This document shows, piece after piece, positions 51,898 to 60,815 of a stretch of 64,000 nt of DNA (position 1 is the stretch's first letter; every line of letters begins with the position of its first letter). Below the pieces are notes generated by a model. It saw only the letters and a program-made list of their open reading frames with translations, did not search any database and was not told the origin of the DNA. A program made the position numbers and the translations under genes. Source of the stretch: Thalassospira lohafexi (GTDB lineage: Bacteria; Pseudomonadota; Alphaproteobacteria; Rhodospirillales; Thalassospiraceae); contig NZ_NXGX01000004.1 of NCBI RefSeq assembly GCF_002844275.1, forward strand, positions 124,001-188,000. Direction: 5' to 3'.

Positions 51898-53487
51898 GTG
51901 TTCCAGATCGGTCGCAACATTATCGCAGATCTTCGCCGCATCCCCGATTACCGTATTGTCGGGCGGGTGACCGCTGTTTTGGGTCTATTGGTTGAAATCG
52001 GTGGTGTTGAAGGCGCGCTGTCTGTCGGTGACCGGTGTAAGGTCAAGCGTCGCGATGGCGAAGCCGTCGTCTGCGAAGTCGTCGGGTTTCGCAATGAACG
52101 CGCACTGTTGATGCCGTTTGGTATTCTAGATGGGATCGGCATTGGCTGCGAAGTTGAGCTGGCCGATACCCAACCGCAGGTCTACCCCGATGAAAGCTGG
52201 CTTGGCCGCGTGGTCAACGCATTTGGTCAGCCAGTTGACGGCAAAGGACCGCTGAGTGAGGGGCAACAGGCCTATCCGATCCGCAACATGCCGCCATCGG
52301 CCCATTCACGCCAGCGTGTCGCTGGCAAGATTGATCTGGGCGTGCGGGCGATGAATACGTTTCTGACCTGTTGCCGTGGGCAACGTATGGGCATTTTTGC
52401 CGGGTCAGGCGTTGGTAAATCAAGCCTGCTGTCGATGATGACGCGCCATACAACATCGGATGTTTCCGTGGTCGGGTTGATTGGGGAACGTGGCCGCGAA
52501 GCCCGCGAATTTATCGAGGATGATCTGGGCGAAGAAGGATTGCGTCGGTCGGTAGTTGTTGTGGCGACGTCTGACGAGCCACCATTAATGCGCCGTCAGG
52601 CAGCCTATATGACCATGGCGATTTCGGAATATTTCCGCGATGTCGGGCGCGATGTGCTGTGCATGATGGATTCCGTCACCCGCTTTGCCATGGCCCAGCG
52701 TGAAATCAGTCTTTCTGTCGGCGAACCGCCCGCGTCAAAGGGCTATACCCCGACCGTGTTTGCCGAACTGCCGCGTTTGTTGGAGCGTGCCGGACCCGGC
52801 GGGCCGGGGCAGGGATCCATCACTGGACTGTTTACGGTTCTGGTGGATGGCGATGATCATAACGAGCCGATTTCAGATGCGGTGCGTGGTATCCTTGATG
52901 GTCACGTGGTTCTGGACCGCTCCATCGCCGAGCAGGGTCGTTACCCGGCGATCAATATTCTGCGCAGTGTTTCGCGTACGATGCCCGGCTGTAACACCGA
53001 GGGCGAAAATCAGATCGTTTCGCGTGCCCGTCAGTTGCTGGCGACCTATGACGATATGGCCGAGTTGATCCGGCTTGGTGCCTATCGCAAGGGGACCGAT
53101 CCAAAGGTTGATGAAGCAATCCATTATTTCCCGCTGATCGAAGAATTCCTCAAACAGCGCAAAACCGAATGCATGCGGCTCAATGACGGGTATCTTGATC
53201 TTGCGCGCCGTCTTGATCTGGTCGCACCACAGGATGACGCGCCCCAGATGGCGCAAAATGGTGTGGCAGGTGGCCGCGGGCCCGCAGCAACGGGGCAAAT
53301 GGCGCCCGATGAGTTGCCCGGTGCCGCACCGGCGCCGCCACCGTCAACAGGACCCATTCTTAAACCCCGCGAACCACGTTCCAAGGTCACCAGCAGTTCT
53401 AATCGCGGCAACGAGCAGGACCTGAACGAAGCCAAACGGGCGCTTCGCCGCGAACAGAATAACGCCAAAGGCGGGGGTGGTGGATGA
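51898..53487 (+). CDS. fliI: Flagellar export ATPase FliI with C-terminal extension
   Basis: Cytoplasmic ATPase of the flagellar type III export apparatus. The 529-residue protein has Walker [13 protein letters not shown] near residues 163-174, Walker [12 protein letters not shown] near 255, and the F1-beta-like core to about residue 445. Beyond that lie about 85 residues rich in Pro, Gly, Ala and charged residues (ending in a Gly run), not found in ordinary FliI (about 440-457 residues). The start is GTG, with CGGAAAAG about ten bases upstream. fliJ follows 44 bases later. Confidence 0.95.
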   Translation: MFQIGRNIIADLRRIPDYRIVGRVTAVLGLLVEIGGVEGALSVGDRCKVKRRDGEAVVCEVVGFRNERALLMPFGILDGIGIGCEVELADTQPQVYPDESWLGRVVNAFGQPVDGKGPLSEGQQAYPIRNMPPSAHSRQRVAGKIDLGVRAMNTFLTCCRGQRMGIFAGSGVGKSSLLSMMTRHTTSDVSVVGLIGERGREAREFIEDDLGEEGLRRSVVVVATSDEPPLMRRQAAYMTMAISEYFRDVGRDVLCMMDSVTRFAMAQREISLSVGEPPASKGYTPTVFAELPRLLERAGPGGPGQGSITGLFTVLVDGDDHNEPISDAVRGILDGHVVLDRSIAEQGRYPAINILRSVSRTMPGCNTEGENQIVSRARQLLATYDDMAELIRLGAYRKGTDPKVDEAIHYFPLIEEFLKQRKTECMRLNDGYLDLARRLDLVAPQDDAPQMAQNGVAGGRGPAATGQMAPDELPGAAPAPPPSTGPILKPREPRSKVTSSSNRGNEQDLNEAKRALRREQNNAKGGGGG

Positions 53488-53531
53488 GTATTCAGCACAC
53501 CGCACATTTTGGCAGAGATAAGTAAGCCGCT

Positions 53532-53960
53532 ATGGCCAAGGATTTCAAAACCCTATTGCGCATGCGTAAATGGACGCTTGATGACAAGCGCCGTGAGCTG
53601 GGCGAGATGATGGGGGTGCTTGAAAAGCTGATTTCGGAAAAAGAAGCCCTTGCACAGGCGCTGATTGCCGAACAGAAAATAGCATCCGAGAATCCCGAAC
53701 TGGTCGGGTTTGCTTATGCCAGTTTTGCCAATGCAGTCATTGCCGAACGCGAAGCATTGGACGGGCACATTGCCGAACAGGAACGCAAGATTGACGCCTT
53801 TCGCGAGGAAGTGGCAGATGCCTTTAAGGACATGAAAACGGTCGAGATTGCAGAACGCAATCGGGTAGAAGCCGAACGCGCGGAAGAAGATCGTAAAGAA
53901 CAGGAAGAACTCGACGAAATTGGCATGCGTTCGGCTACCCGCGACGACGGACTTATTTAG
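53532..53960 (+). CDS. fliJ: Flagellar export chaperone-escort protein FliJ
   Basis: A 142-residue, highly charged, almost wholly helical protein, as expected for FliJ, the coiled-coil stalk that couples FliI to the export gate FlhA. Long Glu/Lys/Ala heptad-like stretches run from about residue 15 to 130. FliJ is poorly conserved, so the assignment relies on size, coiled-coil character (for example ELGEMMGVLEKLISEKEALA) and position directly after fliI. Confidence 0.88.
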   Translation: MAKDFKTLLRMRKWTLDDKRRELGEMMGVLEKLISEKEALAQALIAEQKIASENPELVGFAYASFANAVIAEREALDGHIAEQERKIDAFREEVADAFKDMKTVEIAERNRVEAERAEEDRKEQEELDEIGMRSATRDDGLI

Positions 53961-54043
53961 ACGCGATCTTTTCCCCGGACAATTCAGGTCCCTTGTCAAT
54001 CAGCATGTCAATGAACGCGGCAATGTTGGATTTTGATGGTGCT

Positions 54044-54523
54044 TTAAGCGGCAATATCCACCCCGGTTTCGATCCCGGTTACCCGTCGCAATTCATCTGG
54101 TGCGAGTGCAAATACGGTTTTTGGCGTGCCTGCGGCCAGCCAGATGGTTTTTTTTGTCAAAAGCTTTTGATCAAGCAGCGTTTCAACGGGTTTGGCATGG
54201 CCAAATGGCGGCACGCCGCCGATGGCATATCCTGTCAGTTCGCGGACTTCCTGGGCGGTTGCCTTACGCATTGGAAGGCCGATCAAGCCTGCTGCGCGAT
54301 GTTCATCTACTTGATCAGCACCGTTCATGATGATCAGCACCGGCCGCCCTGGCTCGGTGACGAAGACCAGTGATTTGCCGATCTCGCTGATGTCACATCC
54401 GATTGCGGCGGCAGCATCTGCTGCGGAATGGGTGCCATCGGGAAAAGAGAACACATCGATATCGCCAAGACCATGTTCGTCAAAGGCGTTCTGCAAACAC
54501 TGAGGGGGAGCAACTTTTTGCAT
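54044..54523 (-). CDS. YbaK/EbsC-family aminoacyl-tRNA deacylase
   Basis: A 159-residue YbaK/ProX-type trans-editing protein that hydrolyses mischarged tRNA, most often Cys- or Ala-tRNA-Pro. The conserved catalytic-site Lys50 is in ISEIGKSLVFV, and GYAIGGVPPFGH is the second family block. It begins within the last bases of the terC stop (one-base overlap), so the two genes are cotranscribed. Confidence 0.92.
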   Translation of the reverse strand: MQKVAPPQCLQNAFDEHGLGDIDVFSFPDGTHSAADAAAAIGCDISEIGKSLVFVTEPGRPVLIIMNGADQVDEHRAAGLIGLPMRKATAQEVRELTGYAIGGVPPFGHAKPVETLLDQKLLTKKTIWLAAGTPKTVFALAPDELRRVTGIETGVDIAA

Positions 54524-55257
54524 TATGCACTCTCTTGCGCGCGGCGTTTGAGTTTTCGCTTCCTGTTCAGCAGGTTCAGCGTCTCGACCGATAGGCTAAA
54601 TGCCATTGCGAAGTAGATGTAGCCTTTCGGGATGTGGATTGCGAGCCCGTCAAGCAACAGCACGAAACCAACCAGAATGAGAAAAGACAGCGCCAGCATT
54701 TTGACCGAAGGATGCTTTTCGACAAATTCGCCAATGGTCTTAGCTGCGACCAGCATCACCAGAACAGACAAAACCACGGCAATCATCATGATCGAGATGT
54801 GATCAACAAGCCCAACGGCTGTGATCACGCTGTCGAGTGAGAAAATGATATCTAGCAACATGATCTGTGCGATGGTCATGGCAAAGCCCGACATTATTTT
54901 CCCCGGACCGTGTTCTTCGGGTTCGTCAATGCTGTGATGGATTTCCTTAGACGCCTTGGCAATCAGGAACAATCCGCCGATGATCAGGATCAAATCACGC
55001 CCGCTGATGTCTTTGCCAAACGCGGAAAATAACGGCGTGGTGAGTTCCATGACCCACGCAATGCAGGCCAGAAGCGCAAGCCGCATGCCCATAGCACCAA
55101 TAAGACCGATCCGCCGCGCAGAAGCCTGCTGTTTTTGCGGGAGTTTGGAAACAATGACCGACAGGAAAACGATATTGTCGATCCCCAGAACAATTTCAAG
55201 CGCAGTCAGGGTCGCAAGACCCATCCACATATGAGGATCACTGATCCATTCAAACAT
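54523..55257 (-). CDS. TerC-family integral membrane protein
   Basis: A 244-residue membrane protein with seven to eight hydrophobic segments. LEIVLGIDNIVFLSVI near residue 20 and IMLLDIIFSLDSVITAVGL near residue 130 are the paired acidic TerC motifs; DGLAIHIPKGYIYFAMAFSLSVE is the C-terminal block. TerC proteins are linked to manganese export or metalation of exported proteins; which role applies here is unknown. It is first in a two-gene operon with the YbaK-type gene. Confidence 0.92.
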   Translation of the reverse strand: MFEWISDPHMWMGLATLTALEIVLGIDNIVFLSVIVSKLPQKQQASARRIGLIGAMGMRLALLACIAWVMELTTPLFSAFGKDISGRDLILIIGGLFLIAKASKEIHHSIDEPEEHGPGKIMSGFAMTIAQIMLLDIIFSLDSVITAVGLVDHISIMMIAVVLSVLVMLVAAKTIGEFVEKHPSVKMLALSFLILVGFVLLLDGLAIHIPKGYIYFAMAFSLSVETLNLLNRKRKLKRRAQESA

Positions 55258-55461
55258 GATTTTTTTCCCAAACAGGCGTTATTGGCACATGGTCGATTGC
55301 AGATAAAATGTGAGGGCACAGCATCTAACGCAAGCGTGAATTGCTTTTGGCGTTCGAGTGTTGAAAAAATGACCATAACAAAAACAATCGGCTAACCAAA
55401 TGCGCGTGCCTGTCGCGGGTGTTGCGGTTTGCTCGGTTATCAGACAAAGGGATCATTTAGG

Positions 55462-56703
55462 ATGCGGTCAAAGATGCGCAGTTTCGTTTCAGGTTTTGCG
55501 GTGGCAACCGGTATTGCCGTGGCGTCGATGCCAATGTCTGCTGTTGCCGACCCGGCACCCGATGTTGGAAATTGGCAATCGGTTCTTGAACAGGCGCGGG
55601 GCCAAACCGTTTATTGGCACGCTTGGGGCGGGGAACCACGCATCAATGATTATATCGCATGGGCTGGTGATCAAGTTCTTGAACGCTATGGCGTTGAGGT
55701 TGTTCAGGTTAAATTGACCGATACCGCCGATGCGGTGACCAAGGTTTTGTCGGAAAAGACCGCAGGTGTTGATGATGGTGGTGCGGTTGATCTGATCTGG
55801 ATTAATGGTGAAAACTTTGCTGCGATGAAGCGCAATGATTTGCTGTTTGGTCCATGGGTCGAGGAAACGCCAAACTTTGACTATGTCGATGTCAAAGGCA
55901 AGCCAACCGTGATCAATGATTTTACCGTACCGACCAACGGGCTTGAAGCGCCGTGGGGGATGGCACAGGTCAGTTTTTATTACGATACGGCAAAGCTTGA
56001 TAGCGTGCCAAAATCAGCACAGGCATTACTTGAATGGCTGGCAAAACATCCCGGACGGTTTACCTACCCACAACCACCAAACTATATGGGTTCGACCTTC
56101 CTCAAACAGGTTTTGACCGAGGTTGTTGACGACCCGAAAGTGTTGCAGCAGCCCGCCGACGAAGTGGACGCGCAAAAGGTTCTGGCTCCACTTTGGGGAT
56201 ATCTTGAAGATTTACAGCCGCTGTTGTGGCGCAATGGGCAGGCCTATCCGCAAAACGGGGCGGCTATGCGCACCCTTCTGGCCGATAACGAAGTCGATAT
56301 CGCGTTTTCATTTAGCTCGGGCGAGGTATCTTCGGCGATTGAGGCGTTTGAACTTCCCGATACTGTTCGGTCCTATGTTTTTGATACGGGCACGTTGGGC
56401 AATACCAACTTTGTCGCCGTTCCCTATAACGCGTCGGCCAAGGCCGGTGCGGTGGTTCTGGCAGATTTCCTGATGTCACCCGAGGCACAACTGCGCAAAC
56501 AGGACCCGCAATATTGGGGGGCGGATACCGTCCTTGCGATGGATAAGCTGCCTGCCGATATGCAAAATGCCTTTGCCAATCTTGATCTTGGAATCGCATC
56601 CCTGTCACCGGCTGAACGCGGTACGGTTCTGCCAGAACCCCATCCAAGTTGGATGAGCTTGGTCGAGACCGAATGGCAGAAACGCTATGGCGTGGTGCAG
56701 TAA
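55462..56703 (+). CDS. ABC transporter substrate-binding protein, YnjB-like
   Basis: A 413-residue periplasmic binding protein with a signal peptide ending near VADPAPD (residues 24-30). Family-typical YnjB segments are VYWHAWGGEPRINDYIAW, GAVDLIWINGENFAAMK and RFTYPQPPNYMGSTFLKQ. The E. coli YnjBCD system has no proven ligand. The ATG at 55462 fits the signal; a frame starting at 55429 is longer. It is followed six bases later by a fused permease gene and then an ATPase gene, forming a complete importer. Confidence 0.9.
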   Translation: MRSKMRSFVSGFAVATGIAVASMPMSAVADPAPDVGNWQSVLEQARGQTVYWHAWGGEPRINDYIAWAGDQVLERYGVEVVQVKLTDTADAVTKVLSEKTAGVDDGGAVDLIWINGENFAAMKRNDLLFGPWVEETPNFDYVDVKGKPTVINDFTVPTNGLEAPWGMAQVSFYYDTAKLDSVPKSAQALLEWLAKHPGRFTYPQPPNYMGSTFLKQVLTEVVDDPKVLQQPADEVDAQKVLAPLWGYLEDLQPLLWRNGQAYPQNGAAMRTLLADNEVDIAFSFSSGEVSSAIEAFELPDTVRSYVFDTGTLGNTNFVAVPYNASAKAGAVVLADFLMSPEAQLRKQDPQYWGADTVLAMDKLPADMQNAFANLDLGIASLSPAERGTVLPEPHPSWMSLVETEWQKRYGVVQ

Positions 56704-56709
56704 TCGCAC

Positions 56710-58395
56710 ATGCTGCGGTTTGTACCGATCATCACTCTTTTCTTTATGGTCGGCCCGGTTTCCGCCGGGCTGATCGGGACTATTTTACCGTCCTTTGGCA
56801 TTCTGCCGGCCTTGGGGGGCGATGGGGCCAGTCTTGATCCATGGCAGGCATTGTTGGCCCAGCCGGGTTTGGATCGCTCCATTGGGTTGTCACTGATCAA
56901 TGGCCTTGCCGCGACCTTGATCTCGGTTGTGATTGTCATGCTGTTTTGTGCCGCATGGCAAGGCACACGTGTGTTTCGGGTGCTCCAGCGGTTGCTGTCA
57001 CCGATCTTGTCCGTGCCGCATGCAACGGCGGCCTTTGGGCTGGCATTTTTAATCGCGCCATCGGGATGGATCGCCCGATTGGTTGCGCAGGCCGCCGGGT
57101 GGGACCGCCCGCCTGATCTGGCGATTATCCATGATCCGCTTGGTCTTGCTATGATTGTTGGTTTGGTGATCAAGGAAATCCCGTTTTTATTCTTGATGAC
57201 TTTGGCAGCCTTGCCTCAGGCCGATACGGATCGTACTGCACAGGTTACTGCCAGCCTTGGTTACGGTCGTATCACCGGATGGTTCAAGGTCACCTTGCCG
57301 CGCATTTATCCGCAAATTCGTCTGCCGGTTCTGGCCGTTCTGGCTTATTCGACGTCTGTGGTTGATGTTGCGATCATTTTAGCCCCGACAACGCCCGCCC
57401 CACTGGCCGTCCGTATCCTTGGTTGGCTGTCTGACCCGGATTTGTCGTATCGTTTCATGGCATCAAGCGGCGCGGTTTTGCAGTTAGGGATCGTTTTGGT
57501 TGCTATGGGTGTCTGGATTGGCGGGGAAAAGATCGTTGGTGCACTGGGGCGTAACTGGGCTGTTGATGGCAGGCGGTTGGCCCATGACGGATGGCTGCGG
57601 CATGGGGCGGCCATATTGGCGATTGTTGCTGCTGGTGCCGTGATCCTTGGGCTGGTGGTGCTTTTGGTCTGGAGCATTGCCGGGTTCTGGGCTTTTCCGG
57701 ATGTCTTGCCGCGCAACTTCAGTCTGCGACTTTGGGCACGTGAGTTTGACGCGCTTGGCGATAGTCTTGCCGTGACATTAATGATCGGTGTGCCCAGCGT
57801 CCTTGTCGCCATTGCACTGGTTTTGGGATGTCTGGAAAATGAAGTGCGCACCGGTTTTCGACCGCGCAAGCGCGTCATGTGGCTGATATACCTGCCGCTT
57901 TTGGTGCCCCAGATCAGTTTCATGTTTGGCCTTCAGGTGTTTTTCACCCTTGTCGGCTTGGACCGCACATTGTTTTCAGTGGTGCTGGCACATCTTGTTT
58001 TTGTTCTGCCCTACGTGTTTTTGTCGCTGTCTGACCCGTTTCGCGCACTTGATCCGCGCTATGGGCAAACGGCGTTGTGCCTTGGCGCGTCACCAAACCG
58101 GGTATTCTGGCATGTCCGGTTGCCGCTATTGACCCGTGCTGTCCTTACGGCGATGGCGGTTGGGCTTGCGGTGACCGTGGGGCAATATTTGCCAACGCTT
58201 CTGATCGGAGCGGGACGGTTCGCAACCGTGACGACCGAGGCGGTCGCACTGGCGACAGGCGGCGATCGCAGGATGATTGGCATATATGGGTTGTTGCAGA
58301 TGATGTTGCCCTTTGCCGGTTTTGCGTTGGCATTGCTGATCCCGGCAATTCTATTTGCACGGCGCCGTGGCATGGGGGGAAACAACAGGATATGA
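56710..58395 (+). CDS. ABC transporter permease with two fused transmembrane units, YnjC-like
   Basis: A 561-residue inner-membrane permease made of two tandem binding-protein-dependent transport modules, with about twelve hydrophobic segments. Each half carries an EAA-type loop: ASLGYGRITGWFKVTLPRIYPQIR in the first and CLGASPNRVFWHVRLPLLTRAV in the second, which contact the ATPase. The arrangement matches YnjC. It starts six bases after the binding protein gene and ends seven bases before the ATPase gene. Confidence 0.9.
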   Translation: MLRFVPIITLFFMVGPVSAGLIGTILPSFGILPALGGDGASLDPWQALLAQPGLDRSIGLSLINGLAATLISVVIVMLFCAAWQGTRVFRVLQRLLSPILSVPHATAAFGLAFLIAPSGWIARLVAQAAGWDRPPDLAIIHDPLGLAMIVGLVIKEIPFLFLMTLAALPQADTDRTAQVTASLGYGRITGWFKVTLPRIYPQIRLPVLAVLAYSTSVVDVAIILAPTTPAPLAVRILGWLSDPDLSYRFMASSGAVLQLGIVLVAMGVWIGGEKIVGALGRNWAVDGRRLAHDGWLRHGAAILAIVAAGAVILGLVVLLVWSIAGFWAFPDVLPRNFSLRLWAREFDALGDSLAVTLMIGVPSVLVAIALVLGCLENEVRTGFRPRKRVMWLIYLPLLVPQISFMFGLQVFFTLVGLDRTLFSVVLAHLVFVLPYVFLSLSDPFRALDPRYGQTALCLGASPNRVFWHVRLPLLTRAVLTAMAVGLAVTVGQYLPTLLIGAGRFATVTTEAVALATGGDRRMIGIYGLLQMMLPFAGFALALLIPAILFARRRGMGGNNRI

Positions 58396-58402
58396 AGGCG
58401 GC

Positions 58403-59053
58403 ATGAGCAATACGCAGATGAAAAGCGGTCTTGAGCTGCGTGATCTATCGATCCGGTTGGGGGATCGGTTGCTGGTGGATATTGATCTTGTGATCGCACC
58501 GGGCGAGATCGTCACCCTTATGGGGCCAAGCGGGTCGGGAAAGTCCAGCCTTCTGGGGCATATTTGCGGAACGTTGCCCCCGGTTTTTGATGTGCGGGGC
58601 GTTGTTCGCCTGAACGATACTGTGCTGGATGGCCTGGCGCCGCAGGATCGGCATGTCGGCATTTTGTTTCAGGATGATTTGCTGTTTCCGCATTTATCGG
58701 TTGGTGGCAATCTGGCGTTTGCGCTGCCATCCTCCATCAGGGGAAAAACAGAACGGCGTGCACGGGTTGCCGCGGCACTTGAAAGTGCGGGATTGGCCGG
58801 GCTTGCCGAGCGTGATCCGGTAACCTTATCAGGTGGACAGCGCGCGCGTGTTGCCTTGATGCGGGTGTTGCTCTCTGAACCCGGTGTCTTGTTGCTTGAT
58901 GAGCCATTTTCAAAACTTGATCGTGGATTGCGCGATCAAATCAGATCGTTTGTGTTTGATCTTGCCCGCAAAAATGGTTTGCCGACTTTGATGGTAACCC
59001 ATGATCCCGAAGATGGGCAGGCGGCAAACGGCAGGGTGATTGCGCTTGATTAA
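58403..59053 (+). CDS. ABC transporter ATP-binding protein, YnjD-like
   Basis: A 216-residue ATPase that powers the importer. Walker A is LMGPSGSGKSSLLG near residues 36-49, the signature is TLSGGQRARVAL, Walker B is LLLDEPFSKLD, and the switch His is in MVTHDPEDG. The ATG at 58403 follows AAGG; a longer frame begins inside the permease gene. It completes a ynjBCD-like operon. Confidence 0.92.
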   Translation: MSNTQMKSGLELRDLSIRLGDRLLVDIDLVIAPGEIVTLMGPSGSGKSSLLGHICGTLPPVFDVRGVVRLNDTVLDGLAPQDRHVGILFQDDLLFPHLSVGGNLAFALPSSIRGKTERRARVAAALESAGLAGLAERDPVTLSGGQRARVALMRVLLSEPGVLLLDEPFSKLDRGLRDQIRSFVFDLARKNGLPTLMVTHDPEDGQAANGRVIALD

Positions 59054-59178
59054 CGCGTCTTTGCCATGTGGCAAATGTTCTGGTCAATCGGGCCGTTTGG
59101 CCCTATAGCATCCTACCGCAAAGAATTTTCTTGGGTCTTTGCCATAAAATGGCCCACGCGGCATGGAGAATGTCGTGC

Positions 59179-59733
59179 ATGTTTCCCGAAGAAATGTATG
59201 CAATTGTTCCCGATGCATTGGACAGTGCCACCTGTGATCGTCTGATTACCGGGTTTGCCCATGAAATGGACGACGGCGGCCTTGTTCAGGGGCAAACAGC
59301 CACGCATATCCGTCGGTCCAAAATCACATGGTTTAACGAAGAACAGGAACCGGTTGTTTCGCGTCGGATCATTGATTTGGTCGCAGATGTAAACCGCAAC
59401 GTGTTCGACTTCATGCTGACCGATTTTGCTGAAGATGCCCAAATCGCCTGCTATTCCGGCGATCAACGCGGTCACTATGACTGGCACAGTGATGTTGGCG
59501 CATCCGACGTCGCACGGCGGCGCAAAATGACACTGGTGATCCAGCTGTCAGATCCCGATGAGTATGAAGGCGGTGCATTGCAGCTCAATCCGGCGGGCAA
59601 CGTTTTTGATGCGCCAATGACACGCGGAACCGCGATTTTCTTTCCGAGTTTTGTTTTGCACCGGGTCGCGCCAACGACGGCGGGCCTGCGCTATTCCCTG
59701 ACGCAATGGGTGCACGGCAATCCGTTCCGATGA
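59179..59733 (+). CDS. PKHD-type 2-oxoglutarate/Fe(II)-dependent dioxygenase
   Basis: A 184-residue prolyl-4-hydroxylase-like dioxygenase. The iron site is HYDWHSD (His-x-Asp) near residue 99 and the distal His in VLHRVAPTTAGLRYSL, with the 2-oxoglutarate-binding Arg following; YSGDQRGHYDWH and YEGGALQL match PiuC/YbiX-type proteins, which accompany iron uptake in other bacteria. The ATG at 59179 follows GGAGA at nine bases; in-frame codons to 59068 would add an unlikely N-terminus. It lies 125 bases after the ABC operon. Confidence 0.88.
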   Translation: MFPEEMYAIVPDALDSATCDRLITGFAHEMDDGGLVQGQTATHIRRSKITWFNEEQEPVVSRRIIDLVADVNRNVFDFMLTDFAEDAQIACYSGDQRGHYDWHSDVGASDVARRRKMTLVIQLSDPDEYEGGALQLNPAGNVFDAPMTRGTAIFFPSFVLHRVAPTTAGLRYSLTQWVHGNPFR

Positions 59734-59874
59734 AAACTAGAAGAAACTGGTTCGGTTCTGCGAGGTGGTAGTCGCATCTGCTCATAAAATTCCATGATTG
59801 AATTTTTTGGGAAGATGAATAGCCGCGAATGAATTAGTATTAACCGAATGTGTTTTAATTTTTGCAGTCGATAG

Positions 59875-60186
59875 TTACATGAAGTTTGCAAATGATCTTA
59901 TATTAATATTTTTTACTTTTCTCTGATCATCAAGGTAAATTTTGATTCCAACTCTGACGAAAGTGTTTTCGTTTTGCTTGGGGTCATAAACGAGATATGC
60001 ATTGTCTAATGGGTCGTAAGTATATATCCATCCTATACCGGTTACTTCTTCTAAAGTAACTTGTTCTGTTGTCCCAATCGGCACTAATTCATTGATTTTT
60101 TTTCTGTAATATCCTGTGCCATCGTCACAGGATATTAATAAAATAGCAAGCAGAGGTGCGATTATTGCTTTCACGTGTGGGGGCAA
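59875..60186 (-). CDS. Small AT-rich putative lipoprotein
   Basis: A 103-residue protein with a lipoprotein signal (lipobox LLISC, Cys at residue 20) and a small soluble domain, no family recognised. The start is TTG at 60186, decided by the strong AGAGGAG six bases upstream; a GTG four codons downstream lacks such a site. The coding sequence and the following 120 bases are clearly richer in A and T than the surroundings, which hints at recent acquisition or relaxed codon choice. Confidence 0.65.
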   Translation of the reverse strand: MPPHVKAIIAPLLAILLISCDDGTGYYRKKINELVPIGTTEQVTLEEVTGIGWIYTYDPLDNAYLVYDPKQNENTFVRVGIKIYLDDQRKVKNINIRSFANFM

Positions 60187-60246
60187 CGCATGCTCCTCTG
60201 ATATGAACTTGCCATGTTCAATTGAAGGTTTCGTCCTGCAGGAGAA

Positions 60247-60648
60247 TTAGTACTTTTCGAGCCGATCAAGCAAACGCGGGTTGCCCCATTTGGGCTGGCG
60301 GTCTTCGAGTGCGGTTTCATGATGGAAAATCTGATCGTTATCGGCGGTTTGTTTGTCCAGACGCAGGCTGATCCAGCGCGGCACCAGTTCGTTGTTGAAA
60401 TCATCCATCAACAGAACGGCCGAGCTTTCAAAGTTCTGAAACGGAATATTGGCAATTTCGGCGTAATATTCGGCCAGCGTATTGGTTCTAAGGATTAATC
60501 GGTCCGGCACATACCGCAGCGTCATGCGCGCGGGAAAGACATTGTCTGCACCGGTCAAATTGCTTTGCAGCGTCACGACATAGTCAATCTGCGGACCGGG
60601 ATTGGGTTCGGTCAGGATAAGGTTTCGGCGCTGGAAGATTTCAAGCAT
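60247..60648 (-). CDS. QueF-like T-fold protein lacking the catalytic cysteine
   Basis: A 133-residue soluble protein. From residue 20 to about 105 it follows the order of motifs of the nitrile reductase QueF: a TLQSNLTG segment where QueF has TSLCPxTG, then MTLRYVPDRLIL where QueF has the IxYIPD strand, and LLMDDFNNELVPRWISL where QueF has the NDLxxxxDPRW helix. The QueF cysteine is replaced by Ser and the substrate-binding ESKSLK segment by RTNTLA, so it should not reduce preQ0. The similarity is by eye and needs profile confirmation. AGGGAA precedes the ATG. Confidence 0.6.
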   Translation of the reverse strand: MLEIFQRRNLILTEPNPGPQIDYVVTLQSNLTGADNVFPARMTLRYVPDRLILRTNTLAEYYAEIANIPFQNFESSAVLLMDDFNNELVPRWISLRLDKQTADNDQIFHHETALEDRQPKWGNPRLLDRLEKY

Positions 60649-60815
60649 GTATTCCCTACCGTTTCGTGCGTTTTCAAATATAAGAATACGCTGTCGCGGG
60701 CAGAGGAGAAAGCTTTCATTTCATGGCCTTGCCGACACGAAAGTCATGTTGGTGGCTTGTTGCGGTGTGATCGGTCCCCATGTGTAGAACGGTAAAAGTT
60801 TCTTAGGAACGTGAA

